64,000 bases of DNA from positions 9,920,001-9,984,000 of the forward strand of contig JACGWO010000003.1 of the NCBI GenBank assembly GCA_034509735.1, written 5' to 3'. The notes below the pieces were generated by a model that worked only from the letters and a program-made list of their open reading frames with translations, made no database searches and was not told where the DNA came from. This DNA comes from Sesamum alatum (taxonomy: Eukaryota > Streptophyta > Magnoliopsida > Lamiales > Pedaliaceae). The position numbers and the translations under genes are program-made. Of this stretch, positions 11,759-22,061 are shown one piece after another (the first letter of the stretch is position 1; each line of letters begins with the position of its first letter).

Positions 11759-13599
11759 TGCGCGCGCGCGCCCGGCAGGCACGCCCAGTGCGCGTCTGCG
11801 CGCGCGCTCTGCGCACGACGCAGGGACGCGGCCGGTGGCCAGCAGGCCAGCGCGCGCGCACAGGCAAAGGAGCCTGCGCGCGCGTCGGCCTACCGATGCG
11901 CCAGGCCGCGCAGACTGATGCCGGCCAGGCGCGCGCGCACACAGGAAGGGGCCTGCGCGCGCGCGCCCGGCAAGGCGGTGCCTGCGCGCGCAGAGGCGGC
12001 AGGCAGGGCCTAATGCCCTGCGCGCCCGGCGGCCGACTGCTGCAGGCGGCGGCGGCCGGTGGCTCCTTGGCTAGGGTTTTGAAACCCTAGTGTAATTTTA
12101 TTTTTAAAATTTATTTTCAGTTTTAATTTTAAATTAATTCTGAAAAATTCGTTTTTTGGGTTCAATTTTTCCTAAATTCCTAAAGACATTATTTTAGGAG
12201 TAAAATAAATGGATTTGGAATCCCGGGGTTATTTTACTTAAAATAATGAGGAAAGGTTTTCCTAAAACGAAAAATTTTACATTGCCAATATTTATATTTT
12301 ATTTTCACACGTTACGCACATGTTCATTTATTTTCATCTTGGATTGATGTGATTGGAAATCATGTGTTGTTGGAATATTATGATTATGTGATTGGATCAT
12401 GTAATTATGTGTGTTGGATGGAAATGGATGATCACGAGCCCTAGACCGAATGTATGGTTTAATTTACTGTTGGGCCTGTGTGCCTCTTTAAACTGCTTTC
12501 TCCTTCTCTCTTTCTAGTGCCTTGGAATAATAAGGCTTTCTACCTCCCTCCTTATGTACTCCCCCCGGGTTTTCGCTGGGGTTTCTAATTTTTTAATATG
12601 TAATGAGAGTAGACTAGGAGTGAGGTTTCCATTTTTGTAATTGGTGGAGAAGAAGGAAGGACCACATGGAGAGCACAGACCGGAGGTCCCTTGGCTTTTT
12701 CCATGAAGTGAAGAAAGAGAAAAAGAGACCAAGGCCCATCAGAATGATGATTGGGTTACTATTATTATAATAGTATAGGACCAACCCTAGATTGACCATA
12801 GATCCACTGCGGGCTCAGTGGATCGCATAGGATTCGGGCTTGTGATCATCCAACAGGGGCGTGCTAGGCTTTAATTTTGCATGTGGTTATTGTGATGGAT
12901 GAATGGGTTTTATTTATCATGTATAACTGCTATGGATGAATTTCATTTATGCATTTTTTGGATGAATGTATGGATATAGTATGAGATCTCGGTCATTATT
13001 ACTCTCACATTGGTTGGACCAATGTTAAAATATTAGACCCTAGATAAAGTGGACATGAACTCTAGGAGTTCGTCCATGCCTTCCAATCCGTGGCATAGTG
13101 AGGAAGCTGTCTTAGGTCAATAGCGTGGTCTCACGAGTCGTGGCACGTTATTGTACTTAAAAGAAGCTGCACTATGTCATGAACGAAAAATGGGCTGCTG
13201 CTACCTGTCTCACGAGTCGTGGGGGTACTAGTGGGTCCATGGCTCGATCGATTGGGTCGGGTCTAACGCCTAATTAGCATGATTCGCTTGGAGTCCTCGG
13301 GATCATGCAAAAGGGTGAGGCAATAATCTTGGGAATCTCGTGGAACGAGAATGGTATGGAATACCTCCCACAGGATCTTTTCCATGCGAATCGTAAAAGC
13401 GGGGTATGGGAAAAATCGCTGTGGATCCCAAGCCTACTAGGAAAGGATTTCCCGAAAACTACGTTTGAGAGTACCGTGTTTTCGTATAAATAGTGGGAGG
13501 ATTAAATGACTAAAGACCAAGCATTTAATTATTTTTTATCAAACCACCGTCTTTACTTTCTGCTGATCGCGCGTTGTTTTTCTACATGTAGATTTTAAA
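11759..13599 (+). other. Truncated leader of element B
   Basis: It starts abruptly in a GC-rich island (11759-12066) made of gcgcgc, ggcagg and cctgcg words and then becomes AT-rich. From about 12420 it is collinear with the leader of A. No PBS (tggtatcagagc) is present between the left LTR and Gag. A 136-codon frame across the island is arginine- and alanine-rich and looks compositional. Confidence 0.75.
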
Positions 13600-16500
13600 A
13601 TGTCTAAGAACCCACTTTCAACCATTCTTGAGATAAACAAATTTAATGGAACCAACTACAACGACTGGTTGCGCAATCTCAGGATAGTCCTGGATTATGA
13701 GAACCAAGGCTACGTCATGGACGAGCCTCTCCCTAGGACCTTACCGGAAGGATCCACGCCAGAGGAACGTGAGACGTTCGAGACTTGGCATAAGGATAAC
13801 CGGAAGGTTCGTAGCATCATACTTGCTTCGATGACCAATGAGATTCAGAAGCAATATGAAAGGCTAGACGATGTCCCTTCCATAATGGCTCGCCTTAAGG
13901 ATTGCTATGCAGTCCCGGACCGGCATACTAGGTATGTCGCGACCAAGGCGTTTTTTGGAACTAAAATGACAGAAGGATCCTCTGTACAAGAGCATGGGGT
14001 TAAAATGCTTACCCTAGTGGAAAAGCTCGAGGACCTAAAGGCAGGTCTCGATAACGAAACGTACATAGATGTGATCCTTCAGTCACTCCCACCCTCCTTT
14101 GATCAATTTATTGTCAACTACAACATGAATGCACTTGAGAAGGGTATTCATGAGTTGATCAATATGTTGGTGCAATACGAGGCAACGACTAAGAAGTCCA
14201 CGCCTTCGGTATTGTTTGGAGGTGCTTCTACTTCCAAGACGAAAGGCAAGGGTGCCGGACGTTGGAAAAGGAAGAAAGGGAAGGGAAAGGTAGTCATAGC
14301 AGCTACGAACACTCAGAGTGTTCCCATTGCCAAAGAGGGGAAAGGCAAAGGTAAGGGAAAGGTTGTCTCCAAGCAACAGTCAAAGGCATATGACATGTGT
14401 ATCAACTGCCGTGAGAAAGGGCATTGGAAGAGAGAGTGCCCCAAACTCTTCTCAAACCAAGGTATATTTGTGATTGAGGTTAACATGGTCACTAATTCTG
14501 CCTCTTGGGTATTGGATACCGGCTGTGGAGCTCACATTTGCAATGATCTGCAGGTGTTGAAAAGAAGCAGAAAACTAAGTAGCGGGGACATGATTGTGAA
14601 GCTCGGAAATGGCAAGGCCATCTCGGCAGAAGCAGTAGGATCCGCCACTTTAGTTATTAGTGATACCATTAGCATAGAATTAGAGCAAGTTTATTTTGTA
14701 CCCAGTATGATTAAAAACATCATTTCCATTCCATTGTTAGACAATAATGGTTATGAGTTTAAAATCAATAATAATTGCTTTTATTTGATGAGGTGTGGAA
14801 TTGCTCATCTACTTGGTACATTACATAATGGGCTCTATATCTTGCAACAAACGAATTTCGTTCTTAACGCTCAACACAAATGGAAATTAGATAATAACGG
14901 GAACGCACGTCTGTGGCACGCTAGGCTAGGTCACATATCCCAAGATAGGATGAAAAGGTTGGTAGACTCAATGAACCTAGAGGTTGGGAACTTGAGTGAT
15001 CTACCAACTTGTGAATCTTGTCTAAGAGGGAAAACGACCAAGAAGCCCTTTGTAGGACAAAGCAGGCTTGCCACAGGTCTGTTGGACTTGGTCCATACAG
15101 ACGTGTGTGGACCACTAAGGACGCAGGCCCGAGGTGGGTTCTCCTACTTCATAACCTTCACCGATGATCATTCACGGTATGGTTATGTTTACCTGATGAG
15201 GTACAAGTCTGAAGCTCTTGAGAGGTTTAAAGAATTCAGACTTGAAGTGGAGAATCAAACCAACTGCAAAATTAAAGTCCTACGGTCAGACCGAGGCGGT
15301 GAATACCTTAGTGCCGAATTCCTAGATTATCTAAAGGAACATGGTATAATATCAGAATGGACACCTCCCGGAACACCACAGTTAAATAGCGTCTCTGAAA
15401 GGAGGAACCGAACCCTGTTGGACATGGTTCGTTCCATGATGAGTTTTACCAAATTGCCCCTATCGTTTTGGGGTTATGCATTAGAAACGGCAGCCAAGTT
15501 ATTGAATTTGGCGCCTACTAGTGTCGTGACCCAAACGCCATATGAGATATGGCACGGCAAGCCTGCATCCTACAACTACTTGAAAGTGTGGGGTAGCCCC
15601 GCATACGTCAAGAGGTTAGTGGGAGATAAGCTAGAATCCAGGTCTAGCCTATGCAGGTTTGTTGGATACCCTAAAGAAACTGCGGGTTATTACTTTTATG
15701 ACCCTTTGGAACAAAAGGTGTTTGTTTCAAGGAATGCAGTATTCTTGGAGCAAGGCTTCCCGGAGGATATCCAACCTGATGAGCTGATCCTTGAGGAATC
15801 AAGTGATGGAACTCAGCCATCAGAAACAGTCGCGGAAACCTCACCTAGAGGATTCAGGATAGACACTAGGAGGACTGACCTACCTAGAGAAGTCCAACAT
15901 GCTAGGCATGAAGGAAAACCTCAAGGGAGGCCAGCCCCGGCCCCTGAACCGCCGGCTCCGATACAGTCAGCGCCCATAGTTACCACTAACGTTCCCGTTC
16001 TCCGAAGGTCCACTAGAGAATCCAGACCACCAGTGAGATATGGATTTCTAGGTGCGACCGATCTTCTGGATAACGATCCTAAGACATACGGGGAAGCGAT
16101 GTCAGACATCGACTCTGGGAAATGGCTTGAGGCCATGAAAACCGAAATGGACTCCATGAGCGAGAACCAAGTTTGGAGACTTGTAGATCCACCGAAAGGT
16201 GTTAAGCCAGTGGGCTGTAAGTGGGTCTACAAGCGCAAACTCGGCGTTGATGGAGAGGTCACTACCTTCAAGGCTAGGCTTGTAGCTAAGGGATACACTC
16301 AACGACCCGGGGTCGATTTTGAGGATACCTACTCGCCAGTAGCCATGGCTAAATCCATTCGGATCCTGCTTGCCATAGCAGCATGGTATGACTATGAAAT
16401 ATGGCAGATGGACGTGAAAACGGCCTTCCTCAACGGTTTCGTTGAAGAAGAGATCTATATGGATCAGCCGGAGGGTTTCACGGTCGCTGGAGAAGAACAG

Positions 16501-16749
16501 AAGGTCTGTCGTCTCCAGAAGTCCATCTATGGCCTCAAACAAGCTTCCCGGAGTTGGAACATTCGATTTGATGAAGTAATACGGGGTTATGACTTCATCA
16601 AAAACGAATCCGACCCTTGTGTATACAAGAAGGTCAGTGGGAGCTCCATAGTGTTCCTAGTGCTTTACGTGGATGACATTCTGCTCATTGGAAATGACGT
16701 CAGAATGTTAGGAAACACGAAAGCATGGTTGTCAACCAATTTTCCATGA
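13600..16749 (+). CDS. Copia Gag-Pol polyprotein, Gag to RT (ends at a frameshift)
   Basis: This is a 1049-residue polyprotein of the Ty1/copia type, which would form the capsid and supply protease, integrase and reverse transcriptase. Gag (about 1-200, UBN2-like) is followed by a CCHC zinc knuckle at C267, C270, H275, C280 and an aspartic protease DTG at D306. The integrase zinc region has H440, H445, C471 and C474, and its catalytic triad D501, D564, E600 has the usual 35-residue spacing between the last two. The RT region from about 856 has YVDD at 1023-1026. The domain order PR-IN-RT defines copia. The start is chosen by homology with the Gag starts of A, C1 and C2. The frame stops early because of a one-base loss near 16734-16737; the rest of pol continues in another frame. 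Base composition is more balanced than in the surrounding AT-rich DNA. Confidence 0.95.
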   Translation: MSKNPLSTILEINKFNGTNYNDWLRNLRIVLDYENQGYVMDEPLPRTLPEGSTPEERETFETWHKDNRKVRSIILASMTNEIQKQYERLDDVPSIMARLKDCYAVPDRHTRYVATKAFFGTKMTEGSSVQEHGVKMLTLVEKLEDLKAGLDNETYIDVILQSLPPSFDQFIVNYNMNALEKGIHELINMLVQYEATTKKSTPSVLFGGASTSKTKGKGAGRWKRKKGKGKVVIAATNTQSVPIAKEGKGKGKGKVVSKQQSKAYDMCINCREKGHWKRECPKLFSNQGIFVIEVNMVTNSASWVLDTGCGAHICNDLQVLKRSRKLSSGDMIVKLGNGKAISAEAVGSATLVISDTISIELEQVYFVPSMIKNIISIPLLDNNGYEFKINNNCFYLMRCGIAHLLGTLHNGLYILQQTNFVLNAQHKWKLDNNGNARLWHARLGHISQDRMKRLVDSMNLEVGNLSDLPTCESCLRGKTTKKPFVGQSRLATGLLDLVHTDVCGPLRTQARGGFSYFITFTDDHSRYGYVYLMRYKSEALERFKEFRLEVENQTNCKIKVLRSDRGGEYLSAEFLDYLKEHGIISEWTPPGTPQLNSVSERRNRTLLDMVRSMMSFTKLPLSFWGYALETAAKLLNLAPTSVVTQTPYEIWHGKPASYNYLKVWGSPAYVKRLVGDKLESRSSLCRFVGYPKETAGYYFYDPLEQKVFVSRNAVFLEQGFPEDIQPDELILEESSDGTQPSETVAETSPRGFRIDTRRTDLPREVQHARHEGKPQGRPAPAPEPPAPIQSAPIVTTNVPVLRRSTRESRPPVRYGFLGATDLLDNDPKTYGEAMSDIDSGKWLEAMKTEMDSMSENQVWRLVDPPKGVKPVGCKWVYKRKLGVDGEVTTFKARLVAKGYTQRPGVDFEDTYSPVAMAKSIRILLAIAAWYDYEIWQMDVKTAFLNGFVEEEIYMDQPEGFTVAGEEQKVCRLQKSIYGLKQASRSWNIRFDEVIRGYDFIKNESDPCVYKKVSGSSIVFLVLYVDDILLIGNDVRMLGNTKAWLSTNFP

Positions 16750-17648
16750 AGGACTTGGGTGAAGCATCCTACATCCTAGGCATCCAGATTGTCAGGGACA
16801 GATCTAAAAGGATGTTAGGGCTCACCCAAAACTCGTATATGGAGAAAGTCCTAAAGAGATATCGAATGGACAACTCCAAACGAGGGTTCCTTCCTATGAG
16901 GCATGGGATCAAGTTGTCCAAGAAACAGTCCCCGCAGACTGATGAGGAACTTGAAAAGATGAAAGTCATCCCCTATGCTTCTGCCGTAGGTAGCATCCAA
17001 TATGCGGTCCACTGCACCAGGCCTGACATTGCATACGCTTTGAGCGTGACTAGCAGATATCAGTCCTGTGCAGGAGAGGCACATTGGAATGCAGTTAAGG
17101 GCATCCTTAAGTACCTAAGGAGAACTAAGGAAATGTTCTTAGTCTATGGCAATGGAAAACTAATTCTGGAAGGCTTTAGCGACGCCAGCTTCCAGTCTGA
17201 TGACGATGATGCCAAGTCTCAATCTGGGTATGTATTCAAGCTCAACGGAGGAGTAGTGGCTTGGAAAAGTTCCAAGCAAGCAACCACTGCTGACTCCACC
17301 ACTGAGGCTGAATACGTAGCAGCTTCAGAAGCTGCCAAGGAAGCGGTTTGGATGAGAAACTACATCCAAGAGTTGGGTGTGGTGCCTAGCATCGCCGAGC
17401 CCGTTGTCATCTTCTGTGATAACAACGGTGCAATAGCGCAAGCGAAGGAACCGAAATCTCACCACCGTTCCAAACACATTCTTAGACGCTACCATCTTCT
17501 TAGAGAAATGGTAGGAAGAGGTGACGTTCGGATGGACCGAGTCAACTCAGACAACACAGCAGACCCGCTGACAAAGCCTATGTCGCAAAGTGCTCATACG
17601 CAACATCTTGAGAAGATGGGGATTAGGCATATGGGTGATTGGCTTTAA
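16725..17648 (+). pseudogene. Copia Pol C-terminal part: RT end and RNase H, out of frame
   Basis: This 307-codon frame continues the polyprotein after the frameshift. It begins in the RT region with QFSMKDLGEASYILGI and carries the copia connection (RPDIAYALSVTSRY). The RNase H domain follows, with FSDASF (about 150-155) and STTEAEY (about 190-196). It ends TKPMS...GDWL and a stop four bases before the PPT. The AUG at 16725 is probably not a real start. The minus-strand relatives at 27651-27660 and 45988-45997 have one more base at the break, so the shift is a mutation of this copy and not a conserved programmed site. Confidence 0.93.
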
Positions 17649-17652
17649 AGGT

Positions 17653-17664
17653 CAAGTGGGAGAT
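17653..17664 (+). other. Polypurine tract of element B
   Basis: The sequence caagtgggagat lies directly before the right LTR. It is the plus-strand primer site and is also found before LTR A (11334-11345 and 19698-19709), and inverted after the left LTRs of C1 and C2. Confidence 0.9.
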
Positions 17665-19656
17665 TGTTAGAATAGGTGACCATGTAAGCTAATTTTGGCG
17701 GGTATATGTAACCTATGTCTAGACAATTATAGGTGTTTTGATAAATCATTAATGAATAAAGAAGTGAATTTTCATTTGGCATTACTTTGTTTGTGTTCAC
17801 TTGCACCTATTTTTCCATATCTGTTCACTACGCAAACAGAGCCCACGGACTGAGATTCGATTTCGGGGACTGGGACTACGCTTGGAGGTAGGTCCATGAA
17901 ATCAGTCTTCCCGAATCAATCCGGAAATCTCCAAGTCAAGGAATCCCGAAAATGGGTACCGGGATTCCATTTGAGACTTGCACTAAGCATCTGCTGTCGT
18001 GTTTCATCGACGGGTGACGAGGATCGTCTAAGCAGTGTTAGTGGGTTAGCCTGCTAGGACGCAGCTGACTGAGGTGACTCGCGGGAACCGTCTTACGGAG
18101 GACCTTGAGTATGGTCTGCTAGGTATGACGTGTATTCCCGGTTCCAACGGTACAGGTAAAGTCCTTTGACTTGAGGAATTACTGAGTTTACCTGTACATC
18201 AGGATTGTATCTTAGATATGGTGAGAGATTGCCAGAATTCCATTTGGTAGTCATAAGCCATGTCTAGTGCAGTTCTGATGTACAAAGTGACAGTAGTTTC
18301 CAAGAAAGGATCTGTCTCCTGTCAATAGGTTTTGACAGTTGAGTCTCATGTATGCTCTAGGTCTTGTCCCTAAAAACTGTGGCCACAGTGACTGAACAGA
18401 AGGGAAGGGTTCCCTCGCGGCGTTTAGTGTGGACAGACCGACACTTAGGTCCAAAATGGGTACCTGCATTTTCCGTGCCTTAGACTCTAAGTGTTGAGAC
18501 CGTAGACAGAAGGACAAGCGTACTGTTAGAGCCTAAATGTTCATCCCTGAATATTTCACCTAGTCTCTAGTGCCATGGACCGTTGCTAGATGGCCACCCA
18601 TGGTAACGGACGGGTTCTAGGAACCCGACCAAGTCTAGCTGAATGGTGAACCTAAAGAGTCACACACTATCCACACACAATTAAATATTTAATTTGGAAT
18701 TAAATATTGGAGTGAAGGAATGATTAAATTAGATTTAATCGGGACCTTTATTTTTCTTGGAGAAATAATTCTTTCTATTTGATAGAAGGAATTAAATTGA
18801 TAAATTGGATTTATCAAAAGGATTTATTTAATGGGCTTAAATAATATTTATATTTATTTTAGCCTCTTGGAAATATTTAAATAGGTTTTAAATATTTCCA
18901 TTAAATTAAATTAAATCAACGGTTGAGATTAATGGGAGAGATGGATGGCTAGGATCGTTTTGACTAGGTCAAAACACTAGTTTGACTAGGACTTTGACTA
19001 GGTCAAAATCCTAATCAAATTAGAGTTCTTGAAAGAGGAGTTTAAAGAGGATTAAACTCCTCTTCTATATAAACCCCTAGCATCCTACAATTTACATGAT
19101 GATGAAACTCCAACACACACACACAACACACACACACGGTTTCTCTCTCTCTCCCATCTCTCTCGTCCGCCCCTCTCTCTCTCAAGAAAATAGTTTTTCT
19201 TGATTCTTTTGTTCTTGGAACATTAGAATCTTGATGAATCAATACCATTAATTGATAATGTGTTATTGATTCATCCACTCCAAAATTATACACTTGTTCG
19301 TTGCTAGCACGACGTGCAAGATACGTGGGTGGATCGTGTGTCACGAATTAGAGGGTCTCAAAGACGGGATCTTGGTGCAAAACGGGGAACAACGCGTGTA
19401 GCCGTTGAAGACGAAAACGACAACGGGTAGGTCTCGTTTTAAATTTTCGTCCCTCTTTAATTTTCAACCCTATGGCCTCCATGATTTATTTTATGTTATA
19501 CGTTCATGAGATACACCGAATGCCCGGGAAAATTTCAAAGGCACACCCTTTGAAACGTGTTTTAATTTAAAAGCATGTTTAAATTCCGTTTTAATTTTTA
19601 ATTATACCGCGCTTCCGCATTCGCGCTTTTCCCGGGACGATCCACATAATCTTTCA
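17665..19656 (+). repeat. 3' LTR of element B
   Basis: It has the same 1992-bp length as 9301-11292, with about four substitutions seen by eye (for example near 17695, 17863 and 18434). The conserved block is at 18573-18609 and the TATA box at 19066-19073. It ends TTTCA and is followed by the target site CTCAG. Confidence 0.95.
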
Positions 19657-19709
19657 CTCAGAAGATTCTGAAAAGGGTGGGTAATTGATTTAATGGTCAA
19701 GTGGGAGAT
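19657..19709 (+). repeat. 3' tail of element A with PPT
   Basis: This is the last piece of A pol and its polypurine tract, displaced by B. It restarts with the B target duplication CTCAG and ends one base before LTR A. Confidence 0.85.
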
Positions 19710-21847
19710 TGTTAGAATAGGTGAACAGAAAGTCAATGGTATTGGCTGTTCTGAGAACCATTCGTCAATCTTTGAACAAGTAATATTATGTTAATGAATG
19801 TAGTAAGGATTCATAGGCATACATTTGTTATGCTTACTGCTTGCATCGTTTTGATGTCACAACAAATGCCCACAGACTGAAATAACATTTCAGGAAATTG
19901 GAACTGCGCTTGGAGGTAGGTTCATGAAATCAGTTTCGCTGAATTAGTCTGAAATACTCAAAGTCAAAGGAATCTCAAGACAGGGCATTAAGAATCCATT
20001 TGAGACTTGCACTAAGCATCTGCAGTCGCATTTCATCGACAAGTGACGAGGCTCGTCCATGCAGTGTTAGTGGGTCAGCAAGCTAGGTGGTTGTTGGCTG
20101 AGGTGACTCACAAGAATCGTCATATGGAAGCCACTCGGGCTTGGTCGGTATGACTCGTATTCCTAGTTCTAATAGTACAGGATTAGTTATTGGACTTGAG
20201 GATCACGGCAGTCCCCTACATACTAAGGCTGTATCTTGGATCTGGTGAAATTTGACTGCGTTATACCACATGGTCATCATAAGCCTTGTCCAGTGCAGTC
20301 GGAGTATGTAAGAACGGTGTATTCCAAGATAGGATTTGTCCCCTGTCAAAGGATATGACAGCGAGATCTCCTAGGCACTCTGAGATGGTTTAGACTCACA
20401 AAGTCTATGGCCATAGCACTTGATCTAGTGGGAAAGGATTTCCTACGTCAAGCATTAAGCATAGATGCCTAAGTCAAGGATGGGAACCGACATCCTAATT
20501 CCATGCCCTAGACTAAAGGCCGGGAGACAGGCGACAGTAGGACCATACCCGTAAGTATCGAGCGTCGGTAGGACCGCACCTGCGTATAACTCGGAGCCTA
20601 AATGTTCACACCAAATATTCACCTATTCTCTAGTGTCATGGACCGTTGCTAGATGGCACCCATGGTAACGGACTACTTTGGTTATGAAATAACAAGATGT
20701 AGGTCCAAGTCTAGCTGAAAGGTGAACCTAAAGAGTCACACCCGCTACACCATATGAAAGGGAATTAATTTGAAAATAATTTCGGGAGAAGGTTTAATTT
20801 CATAGAATTAAATTATACTTCTTGGAGATTCAAGCTTCGATGGATTATTTGGAATAATTAGGCTTGAGTTCATAAATTAGATTTATGGATTTTATAGAGC
20901 ATGGGCTTTCCTTTAATTAGATTAAAAGGGTGAATTAATTAATGGGTTTGGTATATTTTAAATAGAATTTAATATAAAGTCTGTGGGACTATTTAATTTA
21001 GAATTAAATAAAGTCCATCCCATTAATTAATTAATGGGCTTGGTATATTAAAATAGGATTTAATATAAAGTCCATGGCACTATTTAATTTAGAATTAAAT
21101 AGGCTCATCCCATAAAGCCCATCAAAATGGATGGACAAGATTTGATCCAGGGATTGATGAGATGAAGGGCCATGATTAATTTGACTTAATCAAAGCCTAG
21201 TTTAACTAGGATTTGACTAGGTCAAAATTCTAGTCAAAGTGTGTCTCTTTAGAAGAGTTTGAGTAGGAATAGGAAATTCTATCTTCTATAAATACTCAAA
21301 AACACCCACACACACCTACTAATCTCTACAACTCTCATCTCACAATCTCTCTCAATTTTCGTCCATCTCCCTCTCACACTCTCCAAGATTTCTACTTTGT
21401 TTTTCTTGATTTATTCAAGCTAGAACATAAGAGATGTCAATTCCGTTAATTGATAGCGTGTATCAATGTCTCTTCTCCCCAATTTCTTGCTAGCACAAGG
21501 GTCTTTGCTTTCCGGTGTAGCGAATGAGATGATTTAGAGGGTCTCTTCTTTGAGATTTTGGTGCAAAACGGGGAACAATGCATGTAGCCGAACGAAGACA
21601 AAACTACAACCGGGTAGGTTCTTTAGTTATGTTTTTCGGTTCTAATTCTATGGCCTCCATATTGTATTTTATTGAACATGAAATACACCGAACGCCCGGG
21701 AGAATTAAGGGGACACCCCTTGATTCGTTTATGTATATTATGCATGATTTGAATTCTATTTAATTATGCTTTGCAATTTTTATTATGCTATCTTTCGCGC
21801 TTCTGCTATTCCCGTTCATCTCCCGGACCGATCCACATAACGTTTCA
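19710..21847 (+). repeat. 3' LTR of element A
   Basis: It is 2138 bp long, pairs with 1537-3701 and carries the same internal tandem duplication (about 20935-21115) and TATA box (21287-21293). It is followed by the target duplication CAGAC (21848-21852). It differs from the 5' LTR at many sites, so A is clearly older than B. Confidence 0.92.
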
Positions 21848-21852
21848 CAGAC

Positions 21853-22054
21853 ATTTCTGTCTAAGAGCCAAAGAGAGCAGAAAATAAGCCGTTGACCATT
21901 GCTTACCGCATAAACATTCTTGTTACTCATTGTAGAGCGCGCATGGCATATGTCGTGACCACGGGCTTATTTCGGTGTAAAGGTTTTCCACATATGGTCC
22001 ATTATTTAACATTATATAGATTTTGGGTTACCGCCATAAATATAAATATGAGAT
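21853..22054 (+). other. Probable continuation of the old copia LTR interrupted by A
   Basis: No gene is visible. By position, after the second CAGAC, this should continue the LTR begun at 1406. The match is inferred from the insertion geometry only. Confidence 0.35.
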
Positions 22055-22061
22055 ACTTTTT

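Larger units (their letters stand above)
9301..19656 (+). mobile_element. Young copia element B with rearranged 5' side
   Basis: B lies between TG...CA LTRs of equal length (1992 bp each, 9301-11292 and 17665-19656), differing by only about four substitutions by eye. The target duplication CTCAG is at 9296-9300, and again directly after each LTR (11293-11297 and 19657-19661). The copy after the first LTR is part of a duplicated segment of element A (11293-11758) that separates the 5' LTR from the B leader. A normal copia element would have its PBS there. The gag-pol frame is nearly intact. B is therefore recent but structurally damaged. Confidence 0.85.
1537..21847 (+). mobile_element. Copia LTR retrotransposon A (decayed, with element B nested inside)
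   Basis: The outer limits are set by TG...CA LTRs at 1537-3701 and 19710-21847, and by the direct duplication CAGAC at 1532-1536 and 21848-21852. In order it has: 5' LTR, PBS, leader with GC-rich islands, decayed gag-pol, element B, a short pol tail with PPT, and 3' LTR. The coding part is ruined, while the PBS, PPT and LTR ends remain recognisable. Gag and pol relics are related to those of B, C1 and C2, so these are branches of one copia lineage. The lineage name is left open; the long LTRs of about 2 kb and the MSKNP-type Gag start are its marks. Confidence 0.9.

Noticed and set aside
11680..12090. 136-codon arginine/alanine-rich frame
   Set aside because: It crosses the breakpoint between LTR A and the B leader at 11758, so no natural gene could have had this extent before the rearrangement.
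16725..16749. Programmed ribosomal frameshift between the two pol frames
   Set aside because: The site is in the middle of RT, and two related copies in the window have an extra base that keeps one frame. A plain deletion explains it better.
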